Shown: positions 10,440-23,700 of the stretch, one piece after another | Layout of the letters: the number at the start of each line of letters is the position of its first letter | How positions within the stretch are numbered: the stretch's first letter is position 1 | NCBI GenBank assembly: GCA_050084985.1 | Contig: JBITNC010000001.1 | Location: 192,200,001 to 192,264,000 of the forward strand | Direction of reading: 5' to 3' | Length of the DNA: 64,000 nucleotides | Source: Nageia nagi | Lineage: Eukaryota; Pinophyta | Position numbers and translations under genes: made by a program | Notes under the pieces: model-generated | Database searches by the model: none | What the model saw: the letters and a program-made list of their open reading frames with translations, nothing else | What the model was told of the DNA's origin: nothing

Positions 10440-11290
10440 CTAGGTGGCTAGCACAAAGATTGGGACTCTTGGTGGTTGAGACTTAGCTTTTCCATCCCCT
10501 TGTCCTCTCCATGATGATGATCTCAGAGTGTTGGATCTAAGCGTCTTAGAAGGTGTAGAAGCTTCTAAGCATAGTGCCCTCCTAGTGGCAGCTTGGAGTG
10601 AAGGTGGCTCAAAAGCTTCCACAAATCCTCTTATTGGAAAAAGAAACCCTTATATAAAGAAAAATATCAATCTCTTTTGTGAAATGTGAGTAACCAAAAC
10701 TGCAATGTTATGAAAATATTCGATGTATGCACTAACTGTGGTGGTTTTCTTTAGTGTAGCCAATTCCCTAAAGTATTCTTGCTCATCCTTTTGCTTAAAA
10801 AGGTCCAAAACTCTTATACTAAATTCTTCAAATGTGTGAACCTTTCCATGGCCTTGAGTGTTAAGGTCGTGATGCCACCAATCATAGGCAGAACCTTCTA
10901 AACAAAGAGATGCAAATTGTATTGCTTTCTCTTTGTCCATGGGATTGAGTGAGAAGTATGTTCGGAGTTTTTGTAACCAAGCTCTAGCAGAAGTCTTTTC
11001 TCCTTCGTCAAACATAGGTATTTGCATCTTCTATTGCAACTCCTTTATGTCATAGGGTCTCTATGTGTGTCATTCCTTCTATTAATTTCCACAAATGTTT
11101 GGAAATTAACCATTCCTTTGAACTCTTCATCCTTCGCTAAGTATTGTTGGAACAATTCATCAATGTCTAATGTAGTCAATGTCTCTCTTAGGGTAAACAT
11201 GGGTCGAGAAGGATGTGGTAATGGCGCATGGGAATATTGGACTGATCTTTCACTTATCAGGGGTAGAGTTTCTTGGCAATCCTCCCTCAA
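10440..11290 (-). pseudogene. gag: Element E gag (retrotransposon gag core), frameshifted
   Basis: Three pieces in different frames (11,045-11,290; 10,650-11,027; 10,440-10,622) make up a Ty3/gypsy gag. The core reads SARAWLQKLRTYFSLNPMDK, LEGSAYDWWHHDLNTQGHGK and YFRELATLKKTTTVSAYIEY, all typical of the retrotransposon gag domain. The same core occurs at 26.7-27.9 kb, 38.5-39.1 kb and 58.6-59.4 kb. It formed the particle shell. Frameshifts make it a pseudogene. Confidence 0.85.
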
Positions 11291-12089
11291 GTTTTTTTAT
11301 CAAACGCTATGAGGGCATCCAACTTTTGCTCTTATATATTGGCCATATTTCTTCTTGCTATACCTATTGAATATCACAGTTCATAAAACTTGATTTTTAA
11401 AGATGAAATTATGCTCACCAGTCTTGAAGTTGGCTTCTTTCGCTCTTCAAACTTGTGCTAGAAGTGTGGCATCTTGCTAGGGATCACTCCAAAGTGTTGA
11501 AAGCGGTGTCCAAGGTTGGACGACCTCCTCCAAATGTGCAAAACTTATTTCTCAAGGAATTATGTTGATACCATTGTAGTTGGACTGGGATTGATACTAG
11601 TGTGAGTGTCTTTAATTTCCTAGATGAACTTGCCTTATGACTCCCAACCAAAATAATGTAAAAAATGCAAAGATCTTACCTCAAACGTTGGGCGATCTCT
11701 TGTTAGACCAAATGAATGTTCCAAAACAATGTCAAAGTGCTTCCAAAAATTAGGACGAACTCTTCTATGGTTGGACGTCACTTTTCCAAGGTAGAAAATG
11801 GCTAGACAAACTCCTTCAAGGACACCTCAATGGCTGAAATTTTGGATTTGATGTTGAGATCACCTTCCTAATTGCGAAATGGTGGATCTAGGGCACACAA
11901 GATGGCCCCAAGCTTGGATGATTCCCTCCCAAGTTCAACGAAATGTCTCAATTGCAAAATCTTCCATTGAAAATACAAAAGATCATGCCCTAACTACTAG
12001 GACACACTACTTCTCTGATCTGTAAAAATTCAAACTAGGGCTTCCAATTTCTCCAACAAGCTAGCTAGTTCAAAGCTCTGATGCCATTG

Positions 12090-13209
12090 TGGTATTCCAA
12101 ACTAGGGCACACAAGGTTTATAACAAATATGCAAATTCCCAATTTCAACCTTAGAACTCCGAACTTAAGCAAATTAGCAAAATCACCAAATTATGTCAAA
12201 CGATGCCCTAACTTGTGTGGAATACTTTAATTACTCAAATAAATTGCCAATTTATGCCAAAAACAAATGATCTCATGCAAGTGCTTAAATGTTGAAAATT
12301 AGGGCAATTTACTCAAGTAACCAAGCATGTACAAATTGAGGCGAAATAATTAAGACAAAAATATGAAATAACTACCAATAATTCCAAAAATGTCCAGTGA
12401 TCCAAGAATGTGACCTCAAAGAGCTCAAAATGTCTCCAAGGGGTGACGTCTCATTAGGGAGCTAAAAACACCACAATGAAGTTGCCAACTTCACACCAAA
12501 TTGTCTCCTTGAGCTAGGCGTCTCACTCTTAGGGCTAGGTTGGATTCCATGATTCACTCTTCACCTTCAAAACTGGACTAGGGTACATGTTCACTCAAAC
12601 TGTTCCAAGGCTATTCGAGGCTAATTTTTTTAATAAGTGTGGTGCTAGGGCCTAGTTGCCAACTTGAGGGTTTTGTCCGCAAGATGGGGTTTCTCCCTAG
12701 TGGTTTCATCCTTTGAGAGAAAGAGAAGCATGCACTATAAAAAAGGAGTTTAAAAGATATCATCCATGCTTTCAAGTGAGGCGCTCATCTCCCTTTTATA
12801 GTGCTATTTGGAGAAGCCTTTTTCTAATTTGTGGTTGGCCGAACCAACATAGACATAAAATCACTCCTAAATAATAAATAGACCTTCCTAAATTGGGCTT
12901 CCAATTTTGAGGAGTAAACAAGGTCCTCAAATTACAAATATAATAATAAAGACTCCTGATTTAACGATAAACAACTCTTAACACACCTACAGGTGTGACA
13001 TCCACCTTGAAGTGCTCAATTTCTAGTTTTTGCACTCAAAAATGAAGCACACATCATAAGTGAAAAATATGATTTTTATGTGTCCCATCGACACCAGACT
13101 TTTATAAAAGTAAAAAAATAATCCTAAGTGCTTAAAGAAACACGATGAAGAAGATCATCCCATCTCAAAAGGAATGGAGAAACAGAACCTTTAATTTTGG
13201 AATATTACA
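12090..13209 (-). repeat. 5' LTR of element E
   Basis: 1,120 bp LTR, minus strand, from tgtaatattccaaaatt (13,209) to ggaatacca (12,090). The region 12,380-13,209 matches the 3' copy split over 1,422-2,209 and 9,193-9,282. By eye the copies differ at many positions, including short indels, so E is older than A. Confidence 0.82.
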
Positions 13210-14664
13210 ATAAGGTCCCATTATGGCAAGGTTTCGAGACTTGTACTAGGATTTCATGAAACTTGCAACATGATTTTGTGATAATTCCAAGATGTTTGTG
13301 ATGCAATCCGTTGTGAAAGCGATGTCCAACTATTGTAGCTAAATGACAAAATATTTATAGGAAAAAAGTTATAAAATTGCCATTCAAGAAAAACTCAATT
13401 CATTTGTTTAGAAGCTATTAGTAGAGATAAGAGGACAAAAAATAAAAGAGTTTTGTTAAATCATTGAGTTTACTAATTTGTGTGGGAGCTTTTTGAATTC
13501 CTACATCACACATATTCATTAGACTTTGAAAGAAAGATTAATACTTTATTATATAGAAAATAAGATCTTTTCAAGATTGGAGAGGAAGATCGATTTGATC
13601 AGAGGGTTGGCAAGAAGTCATTATGTTAGTAGCAATTTCAAAATTCTGTTGCTTTTTTATTTTTCTACATTTTCTTCTCAGGTTTAGGTTACTATTTTTC
13701 TATTTTGATTTTCTACATATTTTGAGAAATGATTTCAGGGGACCTTGTGAACTTGGTGGAATTTGGCATGATTATAGCATATTGGCCAAAATACTCACAT
13801 TTTGAGCCAAAAGTCCTTGATCCCTTGCATTCTGGGCCATATGATCCAAAATGCTCGCATTTTAGGCTTTCATGCTCAAATCACCATGTTTTGACCCTAA
13901 GTGGCTCCTAACACACCATTTGATCTGTTTTTTCTTTTGATGATCTTGTTGATTTTTATATTCATGTTTGGAATTCGAAGATGTTTACTTCAAATTTTTG
14001 TATTCATATGCATTGTATTCCATTAGATAAATTGTTATATTTCTTACAAACAATCAATCTTTCACTTTTAAGCTTCTCTAACAGTAGATATGAAGTGTTG
14101 TTATGATTGTTAAATTCAACTAATTACATAATATGTATATTTTCAACACAAACCTACACTCATGTCACTTTTGCCCTACAATGAGCAACAAGCGATTAAA
14201 TCATAGGGGCAGTCTAGCTTGTTCTTTGGAATGGTAGTTTTGTGGGTGATATCCTTCAGAGCCCTTGGCTGTCATTCACAAGCTATATGGATCTTTTTCC
14301 TCTTGTAAGAATGTGCTCTGGAGTCTGTTATGCATAATTGTCTCCTTTTCCTGGGCATAAGAAATAATTGTCCAAGCTATAAGTATTGTGTGCTTCATCT
14401 CCTTATTGACGTTTTATAGTTATTTGAGTCTTGGCATCGTTATGGATTTTTGGATTATGGGATTTCTCCACCCATCACTCTTTTGACTTTTAACCAGTTG
14501 CTTGATATTTTTATGTAAGCAAATAATAGATGATGTCCAGTGACTTGATTGGAGGAACAATCTATGGTAAGCTACAAAATTTACAAAAAATATTTTGAGA
14601 ATGTTCACAAACTGAACACATCTTGAAAGTAATTCAAGAACGAGACAAGTGAGTAATCTGTTAC
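13210..14664. other. No gene recognised; probable host intron or downstream DNA
   Basis: AT-rich sequence with no supported coding exon and no clear repeat. If the 5-phosphatase/C2 gene continues, its next C2 exon should lie at or below this stretch on the minus strand, but I could not find one. Confidence 0.4.
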
Positions 14665-14755
14665 CTGATGTGGATCCCAAACAGGATTAAGTGTTTGATG
14701 TTTAACTTTTGATTTGAAGCCTTGAATTAAGTTCGGTCCAGTAAATACTATGTAC
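14665..14755 (-). CDS. Exon: C2 domain, second visible part
   Basis: 91 bp after acceptor ...cattacag and before donor gtaaca. It encodes YIVFTGPNLIQGFKSKVKHQ followed by TLNPVWDPHQ, the K-T-x-x-x-x-T-x-N-P-x-W pattern of C2 strands 3-4. The first base completes the proline of the preceding exon (SDP|Y). Confidence 0.88.
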
Positions 14756-17700
14756 CTGTAATGAGATGAAAACAAACAGATATCATAATTAGAGGAGCAA
14801 TAAGTATTACAGGTCCATAAATTACAAATTCTGTGTAGGAACGTACATCATTCTAATAAATCAGTTATTAGGTGGCAATATCACTATAATAAGGCCCAAA
14901 AGCAAAGACATGCCAAATAACTTACGGATCAGAAGAGCCATTGATATCTGAAGCTCGTAAATTACTTGCCCTCAATGATGTAAACTGTACAATATCATGG
15001 GTACAAGTCTAAGAAGTCAGTAGCTGACATATCATTAAACCCAATTGCACTTTGAAGAGTTACAAACATTATTATTGTGAATATCATTTGGCGTTGCTTA
15101 ATAAACTTATTACATTATCTACCAATTGGTAGGATCACTTTTTGTTTGAGGATAATCTGAGCAAATTGTTGAACGATATGCTGTAGATATTTTAACCAAT
15201 CTGACTCATTTGGGAGAACTGAAATTGTTTGACTAGAATTTTCACCTTGAGTTAGCACAAGTCTACCAGAGGCAAAAATTCTACAACTTGATCTTTAAGC
15301 TGTAGGCAATAGCAATACGTTAGGCAAATAAGAGTTTTGATGTGTATTTGATGCAATGTTTAAAAAAATGTGTACAGCAAAAGAAATGGTTCTGGGCCAA
15401 ATTTTAAAAAAGGGCAAAAGGCCAGAGAAAAAAATGGAAAAAAAAAAGGAAAAAATATGGTACATTAAAAAACAAAAAACCTGAAATTTGTTCATATTTT
15501 TCCATAGAACATGCTTATCTAATTGCCATAAAATATTCATATATGGGCTATATCAGCCAACAACACATTTATGACATAAATTTAAACAAAATGATAGTGG
15601 ATTATAAATTATTGTTGAAAAATATGTTATCATGTCAAAAATCATAGTTTATGACTTAACTAACTGCATTTTTTTGAGTTGCAAAAAAACAGAAGAAATT
15701 AAAAAAATGCATTGTTTTGAGATTTTCCTTAACACTGATTTGATGTGAAGTATCAAATAAGAGAGATAATAACATGAAGACGTTTTGATCAAGCCAGTTG
15801 TAAAACCAATATCATGCAACTTGTTTGACGAAAGTCCCAACCAAGGGAAAAACTTTTTTTTTTTATTTGTTAAAATACAAGAGTTAGTAATCCCTATGGA
15901 GGGTAATTGTCTCAAAATAGAGCCATCTGTGAATTGAAGTTCAACCATTTTGGCACACCAATCTTTCCACATAGGAAGGGAATCATTCAAAAAGTTTATC
16001 AATTGTGGAAGTGGTGTAGAAGTGTGAGGATCATATACAATTTCTTTCGTATTTTGAGTAAAAGTCAAGAACTCTAAACAAGCTGTTGGACTTGGACCAA
16101 TGCTTGTTTAAATAACATTCTGGAGTTAAAAAGATATAACACAGAGTTAAAAAGATATAACACAGGAAAAACTCTTATTCGAGAAACACTCTTGCATAGC
16201 AAGAACTCCTACAAAATTTAGAATTATCTAAGACATTTATTGAGGAATTTGATTCTGAACTGTACAAAATCAGACCTATTTTCACTTGGGTTTGGGACCA
16301 TTAGAGATTTCGGACAGCTTGGAATTTTCTTTGAATAGTATTCAACCCTCAAAGCAGAATTGGACTCCTTTGCACATCAACACTATGGAAGTAGATACCC
16401 TTCTTGGATAACAGTCCTTGAAGATCTCTACAAGTATGGAGCATTACGTGTGAGATTTTCTAACTCACGTTAGTAAATTTCATATATACTCAAAGGAAAA
16501 TGATGAATATGGTACTTCGCACTTCGGCATGTAAGACGATGATTTGAAGACAACGACCAACCATAACATAAGAAAAGAAGATCTAAAGACTGCTTTCTTG
16601 CCAACACTTGAAGATGAAGATGAATGTGGAAAGGAGCAAGAGTTGGCTACTACATATATACTTTCGAATTGCTTGGGTACAAGAAATTCGAAAATCCATT
16701 CTATCGAGAAAAAATCACTAATGTCTTATTCTCTATGACCAAGTAAAAAGCTCCTAGTCCTGATGGAGTGTCGACTGGATTCTTCCAAATTTTTTGGAAT
16801 ATCATAGCTGATGACATCATTGAAGCTGTCCAGGAATTTCAAAAAGCCATCTCTCTACTCAAATACTGGAATGCAATCTTTTAGTCCTAATTCCCAAGCT
16901 GCAAGGAGCCAGCAAATTAAAAGACTTCAGATTGATCAACCTATGCAACATTGTCTATAAGATTATCACAAAGGTCCTTGCAAATAGCCTGAAAGAAATT
17001 ATCCCCAAGCTGATATCTCCAGAGCAAGGTATATTTGTTAAGAATAGACAAATAGTAGATTGAATTATTACAAAGCATGAGATTCTGCAGCACTCCATCA
17101 ACTCAAGAAAAGAAGTCCAGATGCTTTTGAAATTTGATATGCAAAAGGCCTTTGACAGAGTTAGCTGGACTATTTTGGATAAATAGTTAGTAAAGTTTGG
17201 GCATAGTGATAAATGGAGAGACTATATCCAAGAATGCATCTCTATTCTTGGATTCTCAAATCTTGTTAATGTAAAGTTGTGAGGTTCTTTACATCTCAAC
17301 GGAGTATTAGATAAGGAGACCCACTCTCCCGCAATATTTTTCATCCTCATGGCTAAAGCTACGGATAGATGCTTTGCCAAAGATAAGATGAATAATCAAA
17401 TTCAAGGCATCATCCCATCATCTAATTGTAACAGTGTCAGCCACCACCAGTTTGTTGATGACACCATTTTGATCGGGAAAGCCTTTATTTTGGAAGCCCA
17501 TTGTTTCTTCATAATCATAGTTGTGTGAAAGAGCTTTCCATGCAAAAGAAAAAATATTCCAAATTCAAAATCTACTTTTTGCATACTCCACCTAATAGGA
17601 AAAGGAGAATTGCAAACATCTTCTAATGCCAGACCAATGATCTACCTATTATCTACCTTAGCATGTCACTGTTCATTGGAAAAATCACAAGTGGCCATTG

Positions 17701-20700
17701 GCAAAGGGTGTTTGACCATGTTCAATCTAAATTAGTTGAGTGGAAGGGTGCCATACTCAACCGGGGTGGAAAGCTCCTACTAATCAAAACAACACTTCAA
17801 AGCCAACCTATTTACACAACAATGGTTTTCAAAATGCCCACTTTTGTCACCTAAAAGCTAAACCAAATTTACAATCAATTTCTCGGGTTAGGGGTTGAAG
17901 AGAAAAGAAGGATGACCCTTGTTGCTTTATCCACACCAAATTTGATGGGGAGCTAGGACTCAAAGAAATGAAGCTTCACTTAGGCCCTCGTGGGAAAACT
18001 GGACTAGAAGCCTCGCATTGATTCAAGCAGTGAATGGTCTCTCATTTGCAAAGAAAAATATGTAAATGGCTCCAATTCCTTTGTGAGAATTGGAAATCCT
18101 CCTAAAGGTTCAACCTTTTGAAAAGGACTTCTCTCTATCCATGGACTAATATGGGACAACATCTCATGTGAGGTTAGAAATGGGTCTAAAGTCTATTTTT
18201 GGGATGATCCCTAACTTCGAAACAAACCTTTATGTCACTACCCTAAATTCCAGGACTATGTGAACTTCAAAGATCTAATCCATTAATGGGAGTTATGCTC
18301 AAAATAAAAAATCTTTTGGAAATACATTCTTCCTCATCTTTGTTGGCTCGTTTAGAAAGAGTGTAACCATTAATTTTTCAAGATCAAAGTAAGGACCCAA
18401 CAATGGTTCAAGCCAGACTTAATGTTGTGTGATTGAAAACCTCAAGCATTGTTTCATGGTAAACAAAGATGGATCAAGTGAGAAAGAAGCTATCATATCA
18501 TGGTACCCGAAATTTGATGGCAATGTCAATCAGCCCCCTCAAATCTCTGATCAAGACTCTCAATGTTCCCACATGTTTGGATCTACCACGGTTCTACATT
18601 GGTTATTCTTGGCACATCATGAATATCAGTATATCAATGTATCTATTTTGAAAATGTAAACATAGATTTTGGAATTTTGTTTAAAAGAAAAACCCTAATT
18701 ATTATTTACTTTATTAAAAAAAATTAAGATCTCAAAAAAAAAAAGAGGCACGACTTATTTTCCCCATTCCACCTCAATATATTTTAGTAGATTTATTGCA
18801 AAAATAGTTAATTACATTACCTACAAAAAGCTCAAAATGATGGAAATTAAAAAAACAAAAGCTTGGTATAAAGAATCTTCATATTGTGCCTATTACCAAA
18901 CTAAGATCATCCAACCAACTAAAGCAATAAACTTAGAAACATTATTCAAATGTTAGTAAATGGGGAAGGATATGTTTGTCCAACAACAATTCCAACTAAC
19001 AACCAAATCCAAGATGAAAACAAAATTGTTAACAATATTGAAGGATTTATGGAGCATGGGATAGATCATCTTTGTGGAATAAACATTGTAAACCAAGATG
19101 TTTGTGTTCATGCCAAAACAAAAGAGGCTAAAAGATGTTATAAATTTCGTAACCAATGAAAGAGTGCCATTATCATTATATCCAAAGTAGTATAATTTCA
19201 ATTATCAATTGAGAACTACTTGAGCAAAAATTTCTCTATATGAGTTGCTAAAAATTTCTCAAGCACATAGGCAGGTACTATATGAGACAAGGTTTAGGGG
19301 CTTCACCCTTGACCTAAACCGTATGACCATATCGTATTACACGTAAGATGCATGATCCTCACAATTAATGAATGCAATATAAAATAAAAGAGGTTGTTTC
19401 CTTTGTTTTTTCTATAAAAGGGGAATGGCCCTAGCATTTCTATTGTGCAATAGTGTATTCTGATTAATAAAATATCAAAGCTACCAGTTCCCCATGGTTC
19501 TACTTGAACATAGCATGGTTTTCACCTATGTTCCATGAAGTTTTTCGGATGGGTATGATGGGGTATGACAAGACGTATCTTTGGGATGGGGATAGCTTGG
19601 GCTCAATTTTGGGTACGACACGGTATGAGAATATTAAAATATTATAAAATAATAAATATATATTAAAAAGTATTGAAAATTTTTAGTGTTAAATATTCTA
19701 TGCAAAATTCAGAAATTTTAAATCATATTTCATTATCATAGAGTCATAGACACATATCATATATGAGAGTCTGACAAATCAAAATGTCAAAAGCAAACAT
19801 AATCATATGAGAGTCTAAAGTCTAAACTCTCGAAACTCTGAAGGATAGCTGGAGAAGTGAGTTTCACAAATGAGGTCCTTTAATTTTATAATGTTTCATT
19901 CATAGTTGCTTACTTACTCAACATCAACATTATACAATATACACAGTTGTTACGAGGTGGAGTCAATATCCAAATCTATGATGTTCTTTTACATGGTGGT
20001 GCATGCATGTGGCAATATGGCAGTGCATGACGGTGCTCCTTTGACGAGCCTCCTCCAAGTGTCTGTTGTGTCAGTACACAAGCGGTGGAAGGGGTTGCAT
20101 GGATGATCCCCCCTAAGGGGTTCCAAGGGCAATAGCCCCAAATCAAAATTTCCCATGTTTCTACAACTATTTTTTTAAGTGATTAGTTGTTTTTTTTCTT
20201 TTCTACTAGTCCGCCCAACCCATAGGGGTATGCCTAACTTCGAGACATCGGTGGTTTCCAAAAATGCTAGGTGTACCCCCTAATGGTGAAACATTTTGTT
20301 TTTTCAAGAGTGCGGTACGAGAATGGGACATTTTCTACCTTTCCATCCCCAAATCGAGCGAAACAAGGTACTAGACGCTAGTACGCATCCCCATGGAACA
20401 TAAATTATAAATTAATTTGGATATCTTAGGAAAAGAAGTAAATAGAGTGCTAGTAGAGAGAAGATCAAGTCTTAGTATTTGCTCCGCCACGTTTTTCAAT
20501 AGTTTGGAAAAGAAATTTTGCCTCATATTTTCTCCCAACCTACCCTTAGCATTTCCCAAGTCCATTATCGTTCAACCCTTTCTTTTTAATCCCACCCTAA
20601 ATTTCTTTGAAAATGATGATAGCATCCTTGAGTTGTTAAGAACCAAATTTGAATTACGACCCTCCCATTCAAAAAAGCATTTTAATTATCATCTTTGTGC

Positions 20701-23700
20701 TAATCCATATTTTGGTGAAAGGACTAACAATGTTAACAACTTTATCACAAACAATCATAAGGAACACACTAATATTATAAGTTTGGGATACTTCTTGCTT
20801 GTCTTTGTTCCAATGATGTTTATACTTTAATCAATGAAGATATTGTGGATATTAATATAGGAAAGAAAGAAAGAAAGTATATTAACGTCCATGGGAGACC
20901 AACAAAGTTCTATTGGACGATTGTAATGGACCAGTATATAGCTTGTATATCTCGTAGTGAGAATCGAACATGGGACACAAGGAGCAAAAAGTTCAACACA
21001 TGACCAACTCAACCAACAATCGAGGTGTTATCGAAAGAAGAAAACAAACAATATAAAACATTGTTGATCTAGTTTGTTGATATTTTGATATGGTCTTATA
21101 TTGATATGTCTAGTCTTGAAAATAATTGTTTTATGCATAATCTTATTGTTAATGAAGATGTTAAACCAATTAAAAAAAAACTTAGAAAGATTATCCAAAA
21201 TTTTCCCTGTTGGTGAAAAAAAACGAAAAATATATAAGTACAAATTTCTTTAGAGTAAATAAGTCTTCTCCTTGGATATCTAACATTTTCCTATAAGTAA
21301 ACCAAGTGATGCGTTTCAAATAAGTACTAATTTGTGTGATATCAATAATGCTTATCTAACTCAAATGGGAATGGAAAGGTTTGAGGAAGCTAGGAACATG
21401 ATAGTGATTTAATAAACAATCAATATAAATGTGGGGACTGATAAGAACATTTGCCTATTAATTTTCCTCATTGCTGATTGAGTCTGTTGATATTTTGGTA
21501 CAGTCTTATATTGATATGTCTAGTCTTGAAAATAATTTTGTTATGTATAATCTTATTGTTCATGAAGATTAATACTGTATGAGAAAAAATACAGCTAGGA
21601 GTGGATCCCAAAAGGTAATATTGAATACAAGACTAACACTGACACTGGTACTGAGAGAGAGAACCTATGAATGACATTAATAACTATGAAGAGGAAAATG
21701 TGGGAATTCCAGTTTTGTTTAGGCTTTAGTTTTTGCATATTAAAATTATTTATTTTTGTAATCTATAATTTTGACATGGATATAACAATAAAGTGCGGAG
21801 AATATATTTATCAAATATGTATGTCCCGATAATGTTATTACAAAATGAAATAGTAAATGGATGATTTTTTCTCTCTATATACATTTGATCGGAAAAGAGG
21901 AGAGAAAAAATTGATAGGGATAGGCAACACTAGAGACTAGAAAACTGCTTTTACTCTAGTAATCTTATTGTCAAAAGTCACAGTTTCGGTGGTCAGCAAC
22001 ACTCATGGATGGAGACTTGTCAATCAAATGCATTGGTGATTCAAATAATAAACCTTTGAAGAAAAAATATATTTATATGATGAATGTAAAGAACATGAAA
22101 ATTGGAACACATACAATGGGATAAAATAATTAAACCTTTTTCTTCCAAGTCTGCTCCTGTAAACCAATTAGCTAAGTATGAAAGATTCAGATATGTTATA
22201 GAACTTGTTCTCTTTGCACTCAATTAACAACATACTGTAATACATGCATGATTATCTTTCTTTTGAATATATGGTCGCAGACTGGTTACTAATTTTAAGG
22301 AGGCACTGTAAAAGTCTAGTTGAATATTGTTTTTGTCAAATAGTTCAACCTGGGAATTTACATTTTTACTTCAAGATTAGCACCTAAAAAAGAACGAAGA
22401 AAAGAAGAGGAGATTCATGGAGAAGAGTGATTGCATACTCTGATATGCCATCTTGTATTATCATCATCAGTTGGATTGCCGGAGTTTTGAGGAAGAGAAT
22501 GTGTAGTCAACGCAAATGTTGCACTAACAGGTTTATGGTCACTGCAATGAAGAGTGATAGTTATTTGATAGGAACCAATAGCATATCAAATGTCTATAAA
22601 GTTAAGATATCATCTCAAATTTTTAATCATATAGACAGAATGGTTAGTCAAATAATCAATAAGTTTACATCGACTATTGCTAAATTGATTATTGAAAAGC
22701 AAGCACATTGTGTAGCATAAATCATTTGCTGCATTCAGACCAATTGAGATAGAATTGCAACTATTTACTACTGGGTGAAGGTGAGCTAGCATAAATATCC
22801 TTTACAGCATGCTATTTTCTTAGAAGCATTAATTTATTAATAATGAATTCCAAATCTATTCCCTGATTGATATACGGATTACTACTTAAGTGTTATATAA
22901 ATAACATGAAAATCAAATTCCCTACTATAAAGATCAAACTCCCATTCGATTATTCTTTAGTTTACTAGAAAATACAAGTTGTTATATCATATCCACAAAT
23001 ATATAACAACCATAGGTATGAATGCCACTTATTAGATGCAAAGAACTATGAAAACATGGAAATGTCATTAAACATCAGTGGCATAAAAGCAATAATATGG
23101 TTGCATCCTCTATAACTTGCATAAACTTAAACAAATTCTAATCAGAATCAACATTGCACTAACACTTCATCAAAGTTTTATATAAAAATTCAAGCTTCAC
23201 TATAATTACAACTTCCAAGCCAATATTAAACTACTTAGCAAGTCCATAAGTAACCAATTGACCAAAAATGATGTGTGATAACAAATTTAAGGACAAGAAG
23301 CTGCATAATAAAAGGATACCCTAGCTGAGGTTGCACACACCACAAAAACAACATAAAGAAAAATCTGCAACCACACAAAGTTAAAATGATAGTTTATGGA
23401 GGTATCCACTAGATAGAAAATTTAAGATTGTACCTAGTATGTTGTGTTGCTTCTAATGGAAGAAAGTCAACCCAACCCAACTATGTATTACCAGGAAAGG
23501 GAACATGTTTTTCACATCTCTTAAATTTAAGGGGGAGGATGATGCATAGGAAATTATGCCTCATCCCTATGAAGGAGGGGGGCAGGGTTGAGGTAGCATG
23601 AGGACTCCACCTGCAGCTAAGGATAATCAACAGATTTTAGAATTATGAATCGTCAACTAAGGGATATGTCTAGATGTCCCTTGGTAACAGTAAGTTCTAG

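Larger units (their letters stand above)
9283..12089 (-). mobile_element. Element E internal region (gag-protease, no polymerase)
   Basis: Internal part of a Ty3/gypsy-like element read right to left: 5' LTR at 12,090-13,209, then a primer-binding-like site (rc of gctctgatgccatt, 12,074-12,087), an untranslated leader, gag pieces (10,440-11,290), a protease (9,924-10,307), and an unrecognised 3' module. No reverse transcriptase, RNase H or integrase lies between protease and 3' LTR, and the space (about 640 bp) is too small for them. The element is non-autonomous and decayed by frameshifts. Confidence 0.82.

Noticed and set aside
18429-18659. 76-codon frame after the LINE relic
   Set aside because: Two overlapping frames of similar length, no motif, no poly-A or splice context.
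19527-20402. Helitron or hAT element
   Set aside because: No CTAGT-type Helitron end or 8 bp target duplication was seen; only an 11 bp inverted repeat, so it was kept as a low-confidence TIR element.
20873-21025. tRNA gene
   Set aside because: A-box and B-box-like sequences are present, but the acceptor and anticodon arms do not fold as a tRNA by eye; a SINE fits better.
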